64,000 bases of DNA, from positions 3,968,001 to 4,032,000 of the forward strand of contig NZ_CP042436.1 of the NCBI RefSeq assembly GCF_007971025.1, written 5' to 3'. Numbering within the stretch: position 1 is the first letter of the stretch; each line of letters opens with the position of its first letter. The stretch comes from Mucilaginibacter ginsenosidivorans. GTDB lineage: Bacteria > Bacteroidota > Bacteroidia > Sphingobacteriales > Sphingobacteriaceae. This document shows positions 25,555 to 34,370 of this stretch, in pieces. The position numbers were made by a program, and so were the translations under genes. Below the pieces are notes generated by a model. It did not search any database. It was not told the DNA's origin and saw only the letters and a program-made list of their open reading frames with translations.

Positions 25555-27043
25555 CGGTTCGGCAACAATCCAGTACGAGAAAACGGAAGGCAATCAATTG
25601 TTTCCCGTTTTTTTGAAACTGAACAACCTGCACACAGTGCTGATTGGTGCCGGTAATGTCGGTTTGGAAAAACTGACTGCCATCGTATCCAACAGTCCCT
25701 CGGCGCGGGTCACCGTTATTGCAAATAACTTTTTACCCGAGGTACATGCGCTGGCTTCGGCGTATAACGGCGTAAAAATTATTCAAAAGGCATTTGCCGA
25801 TACCGACCTTGACAAGGCCGATATCGTCATCGCCGCTACAAACGACACCGAATTAAATACCTATATCAGGGAGTCGGCACATGAACGCAAGCTTTTAGTG
25901 AACGTTGCTGACAAACCCGATCTGTGTGATTTTTATTTAGGATCTATCGTACAGAAAGGCGACCTGAAACTCGCTATATCTACCAATGGGAAATCGCCAA
26001 CAGTGGCAAAAAGGCTTAGGGAAGTTTTAGACGAAAGCCTGCCCGGGGAACTGGATATAACCTTACAGCAAATGAGCGAGCTTAGAAATTCCCTTTCCGG
26101 TGATTTTGCCTACAAAGTAAAAACTTTGAACGAGGTTACTGCGGTACTGGTTGACAAAAAAGCCGAGATCAATAAGAAAGGTTTGATCTGGTTAATCTGG
26201 GGCACATTGGTATTAGCTATCGCAATAACATTTTATGCGCTGTGGTCAAAAGATGCCGATTTCAGGACATATGTGGAGCATATCGACCATAGGTTTTACT
26301 ATTTCCTTGGCGCCGGCTTTGTCTTCGCATTGATCGATGGGGCAATTGGTATGTCTTATGGTGTTACCTCAACAACCTTCTCGCTGAGCATGGGTATTAG
26401 TCCGGCTGTGGCGAGTATGGGGGTGCACTTATCAGAAGTAATGAGTAACGGAATTGCCGGGTGGATGCACTATCGGATGGGTAATATCAACTGGAAACTA
26501 TTTAAAATGCTTGTTGTCTGGGGAATTCTGGGTGCTGTGATGGGCGCTTATATCCTGTCCTCGCTCGAAGAATATAGCAAATTTACCAAGCCGTTCATTT
26601 CAGTTTATACTTTAATATTGGGCATCGTCATATTAAGAAAAGCTATCCAGGTGGGCCGAAAGAGAACAGGGAGCAAAATAAAAAAGATAAATCTATTGGG
26701 TTTTGGCGGTGGCTTTATCGACGCCGTTGGCGGTGGCGGCTGGGGTTCAATCGTGTTATCAACGCTTATAGCCGGCGGTCGTCATCCCCGATTTTCGCTG
26801 GGTACAGTAAAACTCTCGCGGTTCTTCGTGGCACTCATGAGCTCGATCACATTTATAAGCATGCTTGGCGGAGCGCCCTGGGCACCTGTGGCGGGCCTGG
26901 TTATAGGCAGTGCGCTGGCCTCGCCCATAGCAGCAAAAATATCCAATAAGTTATCAGCCAAAACATTAATGATGGCTGTGGCAATTATCGTTATCGTTGT
27001 GAGTGTTAACAGCATAACAAAATTTTTATTGAAAGTCTTTTAA
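25532..27043 (+). CDS. Siroheme synthase (precorrin-2 dehydrogenase) fused to TauE/SafE permease
   Basis: A 503-residue fusion. Residues about 20-205 match the CysG/Met8 N-terminal part: FLKLNNLHTVLIGAGNVGLEK is the NAD site, and TNGKSPTVAKRLRE is the ferrochelatase-type helix. From about 212 onward come seven to eight membrane helices of the TSUP family, with FALIDGAIGMSYGVTS and LLGFGGGFIDAVGGGGWG as the paired signature loops. The soluble part finishes siroheme; the membrane part could move sulfate, sulfite or another sulfur anion. The two activities on one chain inside a sulfur operon suggest coupling of uptake or efflux to sulfite reductase supply. Start ATG lies within the end of cobA. 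Confidence 0.88.
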   Translation: MRSSPRNNGSATIQYEKTEGNQLFPVFLKLNNLHTVLIGAGNVGLEKLTAIVSNSPSARVTVIANNFLPEVHALASAYNGVKIIQKAFADTDLDKADIVIAATNDTELNTYIRESAHERKLLVNVADKPDLCDFYLGSIVQKGDLKLAISTNGKSPTVAKRLREVLDESLPGELDITLQQMSELRNSLSGDFAYKVKTLNEVTAVLVDKKAEINKKGLIWLIWGTLVLAIAITFYALWSKDADFRTYVEHIDHRFYYFLGAGFVFALIDGAIGMSYGVTSTTFSLSMGISPAVASMGVHLSEVMSNGIAGWMHYRMGNINWKLFKMLVVWGILGAVMGAYILSSLEEYSKFTKPFISVYTLILGIVILRKAIQVGRKRTGSKIKKINLLGFGGGFIDAVGGGGWGSIVLSTLIAGGRHPRFSLGTVKLSRFFVALMSSITFISMLGGAPWAPVAGLVIGSALASPIAAKISNKLSAKTLMMAVAIIVIVVSVNSITKFLLKVF

Positions 27044-27044
27044 G

Positions 27045-27749
27045 ATGACCAAGTTAGAGGAGATAAAACACGAATTGGACAACATGGGACCGGTTGAGGC
27101 CCTGGCTTTGCTGACCAATAAATTTCCCGGGCAGATCGTGTTTTCGACAAGTTTTGGCTGGGAGGACCAGGTGATCACGCATATGATATTTACCAATGAT
27201 TTACCTATCAAGGTATTTACTTTGGAAACTGGTCGCCTTTTCCCTGAAACCTATTACGTTTGGAACCGGACGATGGAGATGTACGGCAAGCCTATTCATG
27301 CCTACTATCCGAATAACGAGCTATTGGAGCAAATGGTGAATGCCAAAGGCCCAAGCAGTTTTTACGAATCGGTTGAGAACCGGAAAGAATGCTGCGGCAT
27401 ACGCAAAGTTGAACCATTGAACCGTGCCCTTGCCGGTAATAAATTGTGGGTAACCGGTATTCGTGCCGAACAATCGGCCAACCGCCAGTTTATGGGTAAT
27501 TTGGAATGGGACGAACAGCATAATTTGCTTAAATTTCACCCGATTTTCGATTGGAATTTAGACCAGGTAAAAGAATATATAAGGATACATAACGTGCCTT
27601 ACAATACGCTGCACGACAGGGGTTTTCCGAGCATCGGGTGTCAGCCATGCACAAGGGCCGTTCAGCCGGGAGAAGATTTCCGCGCCGGGCGCTGGTGGTG
27701 GGAAGACCAATCAAAAAAAGAGTGCGGCTTGCATGAGGTAAGTAAATAA
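27045..27749 (+). CDS. cysH: Adenylyl-sulfate (APS) reductase, [4Fe-4S] type
   Basis: A 234-residue CysH protein that reduces APS to sulfite with thioredoxin. The paired Cys116-Cys117 (ECCGIRKV) and Cys199-Cys202 (GCQPC) bind the [4Fe-4S] cluster that marks APS-using enzymes, and Cys227 in ECGLH is the catalytic thiol. FSTSFGWEDQV is the nucleotide loop. No APS kinase gene follows, consistent with direct APS use. It is 1 bp after the fusion gene. Confidence 0.95.
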   Translation: MTKLEEIKHELDNMGPVEALALLTNKFPGQIVFSTSFGWEDQVITHMIFTNDLPIKVFTLETGRLFPETYYVWNRTMEMYGKPIHAYYPNNELLEQMVNAKGPSSFYESVENRKECCGIRKVEPLNRALAGNKLWVTGIRAEQSANRQFMGNLEWDEQHNLLKFHPIFDWNLDQVKEYIRIHNVPYNTLHDRGFPSIGCQPCTRAVQPGEDFRAGRWWWEDQSKKECGLHEVSK

Positions 27750-27830
27750 TAACTGAATTATAGAATTAATGAACTATTGATTTTTCCCACTCAATGATCC
27801 AGTAATTCAATAAATCAATAATTTATAATA
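27750..27830. repeat. AT-rich spacer between cysH and cysD with partial inverted repeat
   Basis: AATTAATGAACTATTGATT on the left and AATCAATAATTTAT on the right are loosely complementary. It resembles the inverted-repeat spacers elsewhere in the window but with an ATTGATT core and weaker symmetry. Confidence 0.35.
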
Positions 27831-28739
27831 ATGACTAATAAACAGCAGTTGGATTATTTAGACGAATTAGAAGCGGAGGCGATATATATCCTGCGCGAAG
27901 TTGCCGGCCAGTTCGAAAAGCCTGCTCTCCTGTTCTCAGGCGGCAAGGATTCTATCACTATTGTGCACCTGGCACTTAAGGCTTTTCGCCCGGGTAAATT
28001 TCCTTTTCCGCTGGTACATATCGACACCGGCCACAATTTTGAAGAAACCATTATCTACCGCGACCAAATGATCGAACGTATCGGCGAGAAGCTGATAGTC
28101 GGTTACGTGCAGGAAGATATTGATGCCGGCCGCGCGGTTGAACAAAAGGGCAAAAATGCCAGCCGCAATCAATTGCAGACGGTAACCTTGCTTAATACCA
28201 TCAACAAACACCAATTTGATGCTTGCATTGGTGGTGCACGCAGGGACGAAGAAAAGGCAAGGGCCAAGGAACGTATCTTTTCGGTTCGCGACGAATTTGG
28301 CCAGTGGGATCCCAAACGCCAGCGCCCCGAGTTGTGGAACCTTTACAATGGTAAAATTCATAAAGGCGAGAATGTGCGCGTATTCCCTATCAGCAACTGG
28401 ACGGAACTGGACGTCTGGAACTATATCCGCCGGGAAAACATCCCGCTTCCGACCATCTACTTCGCGCACGAACGCGATGTGATAACCCGCGGCGGGCAGT
28501 ATATGGCGGCCTCTCCTTTCCTGAATATGGATGACGAGGATGTAGTGGAGCGTAAAAATGTACGCTTCCGTACCGTAGGCGACATGACCTGCACCGCAGC
28601 TGTTGAATCCTATGCATTTTTGATAGATGATATTATCGAAGAAATAAGCGCCTCGCGCGTTAGCGAACGCGGCGCGCGTATGGACGATAAAGTGAGCGAA
28701 GCCGCCATGGAAGATCGCAAGAAAGGGGGCTACTTTTAA
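27831..28739 (+). CDS. cysD: Sulfate adenylyltransferase subunit 2
   Basis: A 302-residue ATP-sulfurylase small subunit that makes APS from sulfate and ATP, driven by the CysN GTPase. LLFSGGKDSIT is the PP-loop motif; FPLVHIDTGHNFEE and GGARRDEEKARAKER are family landmarks. The C-terminal KKGGYF is conserved in CysD. cysN begins 2 bp later. Confidence 0.96.
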   Translation: MTNKQQLDYLDELEAEAIYILREVAGQFEKPALLFSGGKDSITIVHLALKAFRPGKFPFPLVHIDTGHNFEETIIYRDQMIERIGEKLIVGYVQEDIDAGRAVEQKGKNASRNQLQTVTLLNTINKHQFDACIGGARRDEEKARAKERIFSVRDEFGQWDPKRQRPELWNLYNGKIHKGENVRVFPISNWTELDVWNYIRRENIPLPTIYFAHERDVITRGGQYMAASPFLNMDDEDVVERKNVRFRTVGDMTCTAAVESYAFLIDDIIEEISASRVSERGARMDDKVSEAAMEDRKKGGYF

Positions 28740-28741
28740 CT

Positions 28742-29992
28742 ATGAATATACTAAAATTTTTAACTGCCGGCAGTGTTGATGACGGCAAAAGTACCCTGAT
28801 AGGACGTTTATTGTACGACAGCGAGGCGATCCTGGTCGATCAGTTAGAAGCGTTGCAACGCTCCAATCGTAAAAACGACGATGGAACGATCGACCTGGCT
28901 ATCTTGACCGATGGCCTGAAAGCCGAACGTGAGCAGGGTATTACCATCGATGTCGCATACAAGTATTTCCAAACCGAGAAACGGAAGTTTATTATAGCCG
29001 ATACGCCGGGCCATATCCAGTATACCCGCAACATGGTTACCGGAGCCTCCAACTCTAATCTGGCCATTATCCTGATCGACGCCCGCAAAGGTGTTATCGA
29101 ACAAACTATCCGCCATTCATTCCTCGTGTCGCTTTTAGGCCTGCCACAGGTTGTAGTGGCTGTCAATAAAATGGATATGGTCGATTTTAGCCAGGAAGTT
29201 TTTGATAAGATCGTCGAGGACTATAAAAAGCTTGCCGCTAAAGTTGGACTGGAAAATGTAACCTACATCCCCGTAAGTGCGCTTAAAGGCGATAACATCG
29301 TACACGCGTCTGCCAGGATGCCATGGTTTAAAGGAAGCAGCTTGCTGGCTCACCTGGAAACTGTGGATATCCCGGTTGATACTGAAAGCGACCATGCCCG
29401 CTTCCCTGTACAATGGATCATCCGTCCGCAGACCGACGACCTGCACGACTATCGCGGCTATGCCGGCCGTGTTTCAAGCGGTTCGTTCAGGGTTGATGAT
29501 AAAATAACCGTACTGCCGTCAGGATTCCATTCTACGATCAGCAAAATAGAATTATTGGATAAAGAACCGGAAACAGCACTGGCCGGTATGTCGGTCACGT
29601 TACATTTAAAGGATGAGATCGACATAAGTCGCGGTGATATCCTGGTAAGTTCGGCCAATCAGCCGATCGTCTCCCAACAAATTGAAGCCGATCTCTGCTG
29701 GATGGATACCAAAGCGTTAGATCCTACCCACACTTATTTTATACAGCATAACAGTAAAGTAACCCGGTGCCGAGTACGTGAAATATTATACAAAGTCAAC
29801 ATCAATACGCTGGAAAAGGAATTTGATGAAGATTTCAGACTGAACGACATAGGCCGTATTGTACTTAAAACCGCCGACCCGCTGGCGTTTGACCTGTTCC
29901 AGAATAATAAAGCTAATGGGGGCGCCATACTCATCGATAGCCGTACGAATGTTACCGTGGGCGCCTTGATGTTTCGAGCTAACGCGGACTGA
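28742..29992 (+). CDS. cysN: Sulfate adenylyltransferase subunit 1 (GTPase)
   Basis: A 416-residue EF-Tu-like GTPase. GSVDDGKST (12-20 region) is the P-loop, EREQGITIDVAY the switch I region, ADTPGHIQYTRNMVTGAS the DTPGH motif, and NKMD the guanine-specificity motif. The length is that of CysN alone; there is no fused CysC kinase domain. With CysD it couples GTP hydrolysis to APS synthesis. It is the last gene of the operon, followed by a strong terminator. Confidence 0.96.
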   Translation: MNILKFLTAGSVDDGKSTLIGRLLYDSEAILVDQLEALQRSNRKNDDGTIDLAILTDGLKAEREQGITIDVAYKYFQTEKRKFIIADTPGHIQYTRNMVTGASNSNLAIILIDARKGVIEQTIRHSFLVSLLGLPQVVVAVNKMDMVDFSQEVFDKIVEDYKKLAAKVGLENVTYIPVSALKGDNIVHASARMPWFKGSSLLAHLETVDIPVDTESDHARFPVQWIIRPQTDDLHDYRGYAGRVSSGSFRVDDKITVLPSGFHSTISKIELLDKEPETALAGMSVTLHLKDEIDISRGDILVSSANQPIVSQQIEADLCWMDTKALDPTHTYFIQHNSKVTRCRVREILYKVNINTLEKEFDEDFRLNDIGRIVLKTADPLAFDLFQNNKANGGAILIDSRTNVTVGALMFRANAD

Positions 29993-30036
29993 TACGCAAT
30001 TATCAATCTAAACACAATAAATCAATCAACTAAACT

Positions 30037-30061
30037 GGCCCCTTTACCGGGGCCTTTTTTG
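30037..30061 (+). terminator. Terminator of the sulfate assimilation operon
   Basis: GGCCCC pairs with GGGGCC across TTTACC, then seven T residues. It begins 45 bp after the cysN stop and separates this operon from the porin/Pst unit. Confidence 0.92.
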
Positions 30062-30185
30062 TAGGCTACCCCGCTGACCACCATCACCCGTACTTAAATT
30101 TTTGACATTTGATTCAATCTTTAACTTTATATAATTAAATTATTATACTGAAAATAAGCACATTATAAATTTATATAAAATTTAT

Positions 30186-30218
30186 TTTGGAGACTTGTCT
30201 TTGTTTCATTTATCTTTA
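30186..30218 (+). promoter_or_regulatory. Promoter of the porin-Pst unit
   Basis: TTTG (30186-30189) and TATCTTTA (30211-30218) are spaced by 21 bp, matching the Bacteroidota -33/-7 layout with one mismatch. The leader to the porin ATG would be about 170 nt. Confidence 0.6.
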
Positions 30219-30279
30219 CACTACTAAATTGATAGATAATATAGATTTAATAGAATAAATGAATAAAATATTAATTAAT

Positions 30280-30341
30280 CGATGTTACTAAACGTCGCAC
30301 CCAAACGCTGATGCGTTGCACAATTGTCCAGGCGAGCATCG
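30280..30341 (+). other. Possible structured 5' leader upstream of the porin gene
   Basis: CGATG (30280-30284) pairs with CATCG (30337-30341), enclosing an AACGC-TGAT-GCGTT hairpin (30304-30317) and the 8-base palindrome ACAATTGT. It is GC-rich compared with the AT-rich DNA on both sides and lies within the predicted leader. It matches no riboswitch that I recognise; chance folding is possible. Confidence 0.35.
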
Positions 30342-30393
30342 GCCATTCAAGTAATCACCTGATCATTTACTCACAAAACCCAAACGAACAACA

Positions 30394-31533
30394 ATGAAAA
30401 TCTTCTACCCCAAAACTATTCTGCTTATAGCATTCCTTCTTATTACCGGCATTGCGGCAAAAGCGCAGCAAAACGAGGATCTTTTGAATATCCTCATCAA
30501 AAAAGGCTTAATAACCCAAACTGAAGCTGATTCTATCCGCTCTGAACAGGCATTACGCGACCAGGCCAAACGCGACAGGGACAAACAGAACGAACATAAT
30601 ATTTCTATAGGCAGCAAGGCTCTGCAAATAAGCGGTTTATTGCAGCCGCGGTACCAGGGATTTCAGCAAAAAGGTGTAAACGATGCCTTCGACCTGCACC
30701 GCGCCCGCCTTGACGCTAAAGGCAATATTACCGATAGCTGGAGCTATGAAATATATGTCGAATTTGCATCATCAGTTAAACTGATCGACGGATATACAGC
30801 TTACAAGTTTGCCGACTTTGCAAAGATCACAGCGGGCCAGTTCAAAATCCCTTTTTCAAACGAGAACCTGGTCTCGGATAGTCAGCTCGAGTTTATCGAC
30901 CGCTCCCAGGGCGTCGAAGCCTTGGTCGGCCGTTCGAAGGACGTTATTGGCAACTCCAATGGCCGCGATATTGGATTACAACTTAGCGGCAATTTTGCAA
31001 AGACAGACGACCGGTTCCTGTTCGATTATGGTGTTGGTGTATTTAACGGCGCAGGCTACAATGTGTCGACGGATAATAACTATCATAAAGATGTATCGGC
31101 ACGGCTGGTGTTTCATCCGCTAAAAAACCTTGACTTTGGTGGAAGCTGGTACCGGGGGCAGGGTATCCCAACCGGTGGCACCAAATCGCAGGCGCGCAAT
31201 CGTTACGGCTTTGACGGGCATTATACCCTGGGGCTGCTTTCGCTAAACGCAGAATATATCCACGGTACCGATGCTGCTATACAAAAGGACGGCTGGTTTG
31301 TACAGGCAGGCTACTTTGTATGGCCCAAAAAGATACAGCTGGCTGCAAAATATGACACATTCGACCCAAACAAGACGACCACAACCGACCGCACCTACGT
31401 TTACACCGGTGGCGTCAACTTCATATTTAACCGGTGGACCAAGTTAGCGGTCGATTATCTTTTCAAGCATGAAGAAACGGTCTCTCCAATTAAAAATAAT
31501 GTATTCGAAGCACAATTACAGATCGCTTTCTGA
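30394..31533 (+). CDS. OprO/OprP-like anion porin
   Basis: A 379-residue outer-membrane protein. It has a signal peptide (to about 24, IAAKAQ), a short charged helical stretch (NILIKKGLITQTEADSIRSE and RDQAKRDRDKQN) typical of this family, and then alternating beta strands to a C-terminal AQLQIAF ending in Phe. YKFADFAKITAGQFKIPFS is the family's conserved strand-loop. OprP-type porins carry phosphate or polyphosphate. It is directly followed by a Pst-type ABC transporter, so it likely feeds the same anion to the periplasm. Confidence 0.88.
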   Translation: MKIFYPKTILLIAFLLITGIAAKAQQNEDLLNILIKKGLITQTEADSIRSEQALRDQAKRDRDKQNEHNISIGSKALQISGLLQPRYQGFQQKGVNDAFDLHRARLDAKGNITDSWSYEIYVEFASSVKLIDGYTAYKFADFAKITAGQFKIPFSNENLVSDSQLEFIDRSQGVEALVGRSKDVIGNSNGRDIGLQLSGNFAKTDDRFLFDYGVGVFNGAGYNVSTDNNYHKDVSARLVFHPLKNLDFGGSWYRGQGIPTGGTKSQARNRYGFDGHYTLGLLSLNAEYIHGTDAAIQKDGWFVQAGYFVWPKKIQLAAKYDTFDPNKTTTTDRTYVYTGGVNFIFNRWTKLAVDYLFKHEETVSPIKNNVFEAQLQIAF

Positions 31534-31556
31534 TCAAACCAACAAAAACTAAAGTC

Positions 31557-32534
31557 ATGAAAAAAATATTTTTCCGCAGGCAAACCATTCTCGCTACTAT
31601 CGCGACAATCGGCATAATTACCACACTATCCTCTTTCAAAAAGACCGAGCCGAAGCCCGTAGCCGATGACCTGAAAGGTACCATCAATATATCAGGTGCT
31701 TTCGCCCTCTACCCTATTACCGTTAAATGGGCGCAGGAGTTTAAGAAACTCCATCCAAACGTGGTATTCAATATCTCGGCCGGGGGTGCAGGTAAAGGTA
31801 TAACTGATGCTTTGTCCGGGCTGGTCGATATCGGCCTGGCTTCGCGCGATATCAGTCCCGAAGAAATTAAAAAAGGCGCCTATACCATTTATGTTACCAA
31901 GGATGCTGTGGTGCCCACCTTTAATACCGGCAATCCGAATGCTACACTACTGGAGGCGAAAGGTGTAAAACGCAACCAGTTTCTCGATGTATTTGTTAGC
32001 GGTAAGGTTACCAACTGGAACCAATTGGGCGGCAAAGTGTCTGTTCCTATCCACATTTATACCCGTTCCGACGCGGCAGGTGCAGCCGAGACCTGGGCCA
32101 AATATTTCGGCAAAAAGCAGGAAGATCTGCTTGGCGTAGGTGTTTATGGCGATCCGGGCCTGGCGCAGGCCGTTAAAAAAGATGTTACGGGCATCGGTTA
32201 CAACAACCTGGCCTATTTATACGATTTGAAAACACGTAAACAGGTAGCCGGTGTGCATGCACTGCCCATAGACGTGAATGGCAATGGAAAAATAGACGAG
32301 AACGAGAATTTTTACGATACGATAGACCACCTAACTGACGCTATAGCCGATGGCAGGTACCCTTCGCCCCCGGCACGTAACCTCGGGTTTCTTTTCAAAG
32401 GGAAACCGAATAAGCCCGAACTGGTCGCCTTTGTAAAATATGTATTGACCGATGGTCAGAAGTTTGTCGACGAGAACGGCTACATCGTACTCTCAAAACA
32501 AAAACTGGCTGAAGAACTAAAAAAAGTGAATTAG
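31557..32534 (+). CDS. pstS: PstS-like periplasmic anion-binding protein
   Basis: A 325-residue binding protein with an N-terminal membrane/signal segment (to about 30). GAFALYPITVKWAQEF and GLVDIGLASRDISPEE fit PstS, and GIGYNNLAYLYD is the second-lobe strand. Two ligand regions differ from E. coli PstS by eye: the RxDGSGT loop reads RSDAAGAAET, with Ala in place of the Ser and Thr that bind phosphate, and the Asp56 position appears to be Ser. The subfamily may tolerate this, or the anion may not be phosphate. It follows the porin by 23 bp and precedes pstC by 97 bp. Confidence 0.82.
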   Translation: MKKIFFRRQTILATIATIGIITTLSSFKKTEPKPVADDLKGTINISGAFALYPITVKWAQEFKKLHPNVVFNISAGGAGKGITDALSGLVDIGLASRDISPEEIKKGAYTIYVTKDAVVPTFNTGNPNATLLEAKGVKRNQFLDVFVSGKVTNWNQLGGKVSVPIHIYTRSDAAGAAETWAKYFGKKQEDLLGVGVYGDPGLAQAVKKDVTGIGYNNLAYLYDLKTRKQVAGVHALPIDVNGNGKIDENENFYDTIDHLTDAIADGRYPSPPARNLGFLFKGKPNKPELVAFVKYVLTDGQKFVDENGYIVLSKQKLAEELKKVN

Positions 32535-32535
32535 C

Positions 32536-32624
32536 CTGTTGATTGAGTGAAATGGTTGATTGGGTTGAATATGTTAAGTCAGACCCAATCAACTTGATCC
32601 AACGCAATCAATTTATTCAACCTG
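32536..32624. repeat. GTTGA-type inverted repeat between pstS and pstC
   Basis: GGTTGATTGGGTTGA on the left is mirrored by ACCCAATCAACTTGATCC and TTATTCAACC on the right. The spacer fills almost the whole gap between the two genes of one apparent operon, a position like that of REP elements between malE and malF in E. coli. Confidence 0.65.
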
Positions 32625-32631
32625 TCACATA

Positions 32632-33525
32632 ATGCAAATACGCTTACTAAAAGATAAAATCTATTCCAAACTAATGCTGGTGTTAACGGTACTATCCGTT
32701 TCGGTAGTATTGGTCATTGGCATAGGCTTGTATCTCAAATCCGGTCCTGTCCTTGATCACTCGTCCTGGTGGACATTATTAAGCTCCAGTCAATGGAAAC
32801 CGCTGAAAGGCCTGTTCGGCTTTTTCCCGTTCGTTATGGGTACCTTATGGGTTACTGCTATAGCCATTATCATTGCTTTGCCTTTGTGCCTGCTCACTTC
32901 TTTCTATATTACCGAATACGCACCAAACCGCATCCGTAAAATATTAGTACCGTTTGTAAACCTGCTGTCGGGCATACCGCCGGTTATATTCGGCGTGTGG
33001 GGCGTGTTATTCATCATTCCGTTGATCCAGGATCATATCGCGCCGCATTTTGTCGAATTTTCCACGGGTTACAGCGTGCTTGCGGGCGGTATCGTTTTAG
33101 CCGTGATGATATTCCCCCTTATCGTCAGTATCGTTTGCGAAGTACTTAACACCATCCCGCGCGAGTTGAAGGACGCCTCTTTGGCTTTAGGGGCCACTAA
33201 ATGGGAAACAATCCGGAAGGTGTCGCTTCGCAAGGCGAAAACGGGGATTGTAGCAGCAACCGTATTGGCCATCTCCCGCGCTTTTGGCGAAACCATTGCT
33301 GTATTGATGGTTTGTGGGAATAACGCGGTAACGCCACATTCCGTGTTCGACCCTGGCTACCCGTTGCCTGCGCTTATCGCCAATAATTACGGCGAAATGC
33401 TGTCCATACCCATGTACGATTCAGCGCTGATGTTTGCAGCACTGTTACTATTTATCATCATCGTGCTTTTCAATGTTGTTTCAAGGCTCATTATGGCCCG
33501 GCTGGAAAGGAAACTGGCCCTATGA
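32632..33525 (+). CDS. pstC: Phosphate-type ABC transporter permease PstC
   Basis: A 297-residue inner-membrane permease with about six helices. The EAA loop that contacts the ATPase is ELKDASLALGATKWETIRKV, and LLSGIPPVIFGVWG is the conserved PstC segment. Its stop overlaps the pstA ATG (ATGA). Partner of PstA in the transmembrane channel of the complex. Confidence 0.93.
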   Translation: MQIRLLKDKIYSKLMLVLTVLSVSVVLVIGIGLYLKSGPVLDHSSWWTLLSSSQWKPLKGLFGFFPFVMGTLWVTAIAIIIALPLCLLTSFYITEYAPNRIRKILVPFVNLLSGIPPVIFGVWGVLFIIPLIQDHIAPHFVEFSTGYSVLAGGIVLAVMIFPLIVSIVCEVLNTIPRELKDASLALGATKWETIRKVSLRKAKTGIVAATVLAISRAFGETIAVLMVCGNNAVTPHSVFDPGYPLPALIANNYGEMLSIPMYDSALMFAALLLFIIIVLFNVVSRLIMARLERKLAL

Positions 33526-34370
33526 TCAGGCGCAAACTGGAGGAGAATTTCTTCCGTGTTCTTATGGTGTTAGCTACGCTGATAGTAGGCGGAAGCTTTT
33601 TTCTTATCGTTGGAACAATAGTTTACAAAGGAGTCCCTTTCATGAACTGGGACATGGTAACCAAAATACCGGGCGGGGGTTTTTATATCGGTAAGGAAGG
33701 CGGCGTGCTCAATGCAATTATTGGTTCACTCTATATTGCAGGGGGCGCAACCGTGCTCGGCCTTCTCATCAGTATACCGGTCGCCATTTATATCAACATG
33801 TACCTGGGCGGGAGAAATGTAGTTGCGAACAGCCTCCGTATCGCTTTCGACGTGCTCTTCGGCATACCCTCTATCGTTTACGGCGCTTTCGGTTTTCTCA
33901 TCATGGTTTATTTCGGCATACGCGCCTCGCTGCTGGGTGGTATTGTGGCGGTTACGCTGCTGGTTATCCCCATTCTTGTGCGCACGCTTGACGAGGTCAT
34001 CCGCACCGTACCCAAAGAGTTGCGCGACGCCTCGCTGGCCCTTGGGGCTACCCGCTGGGAAATGTCCAAAGTCATCATCCGTCAGATACGCCCCGGTGTT
34101 TTTACCGCCATCCTGCTGTCGTTTGGGCGCGCTGTTGGCGATGTAGCCTCTGTACTGTTCACTGCCGGTTTCAGCGATAACATACCCACGTCTTTACATC
34201 AGCCCGCTGCAACGCTGCCGCTGGCCATTTTTTTCCAGCTGGGCAGCCCGGTGGAGGAAGTGCAGGGCCGCGCATACGCATCGGCTTTGATATTAACCAT
34301 CGTTGTATTGATCATCACGATCCTATCCTCCGTTCTGGCTAAACAATTCTCAAAAAACAACATCAGGTAA
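33522..34370 (+). CDS. pstA: Phosphate-type ABC transporter permease PstA
   Basis: A 282-residue permease with about six helices. IAFDVLFGIPSIVYGAFG and the EAA loop ELRDASLALGATRWEMSKV are typical of PstA. The start overlaps pstC by 4 bp and the end overlaps pstB by 1 bp, so the three are translated together. Confidence 0.93.
   Translation: MIRRKLEENFFRVLMVLATLIVGGSFFLIVGTIVYKGVPFMNWDMVTKIPGGGFYIGKEGGVLNAIIGSLYIAGGATVLGLLISIPVAIYINMYLGGRNVVANSLRIAFDVLFGIPSIVYGAFGFLIMVYFGIRASLLGGIVAVTLLVIPILVRTLDEVIRTVPKELRDASLALGATRWEMSKVIIRQIRPGVFTAILLSFGRAVGDVASVLFTAGFSDNIPTSLHQPAATLPLAIFFQLGSPVEEVQGRAYASALILTIVVLIITILSSVLAKQFSKNNIR

Noticed and set aside
30280..30341. SAM-type riboswitch before the porin gene
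   Set aside because: The conserved SAM-I and SAM-II core words that I know are not present, so it is only listed as a possible structured leader.
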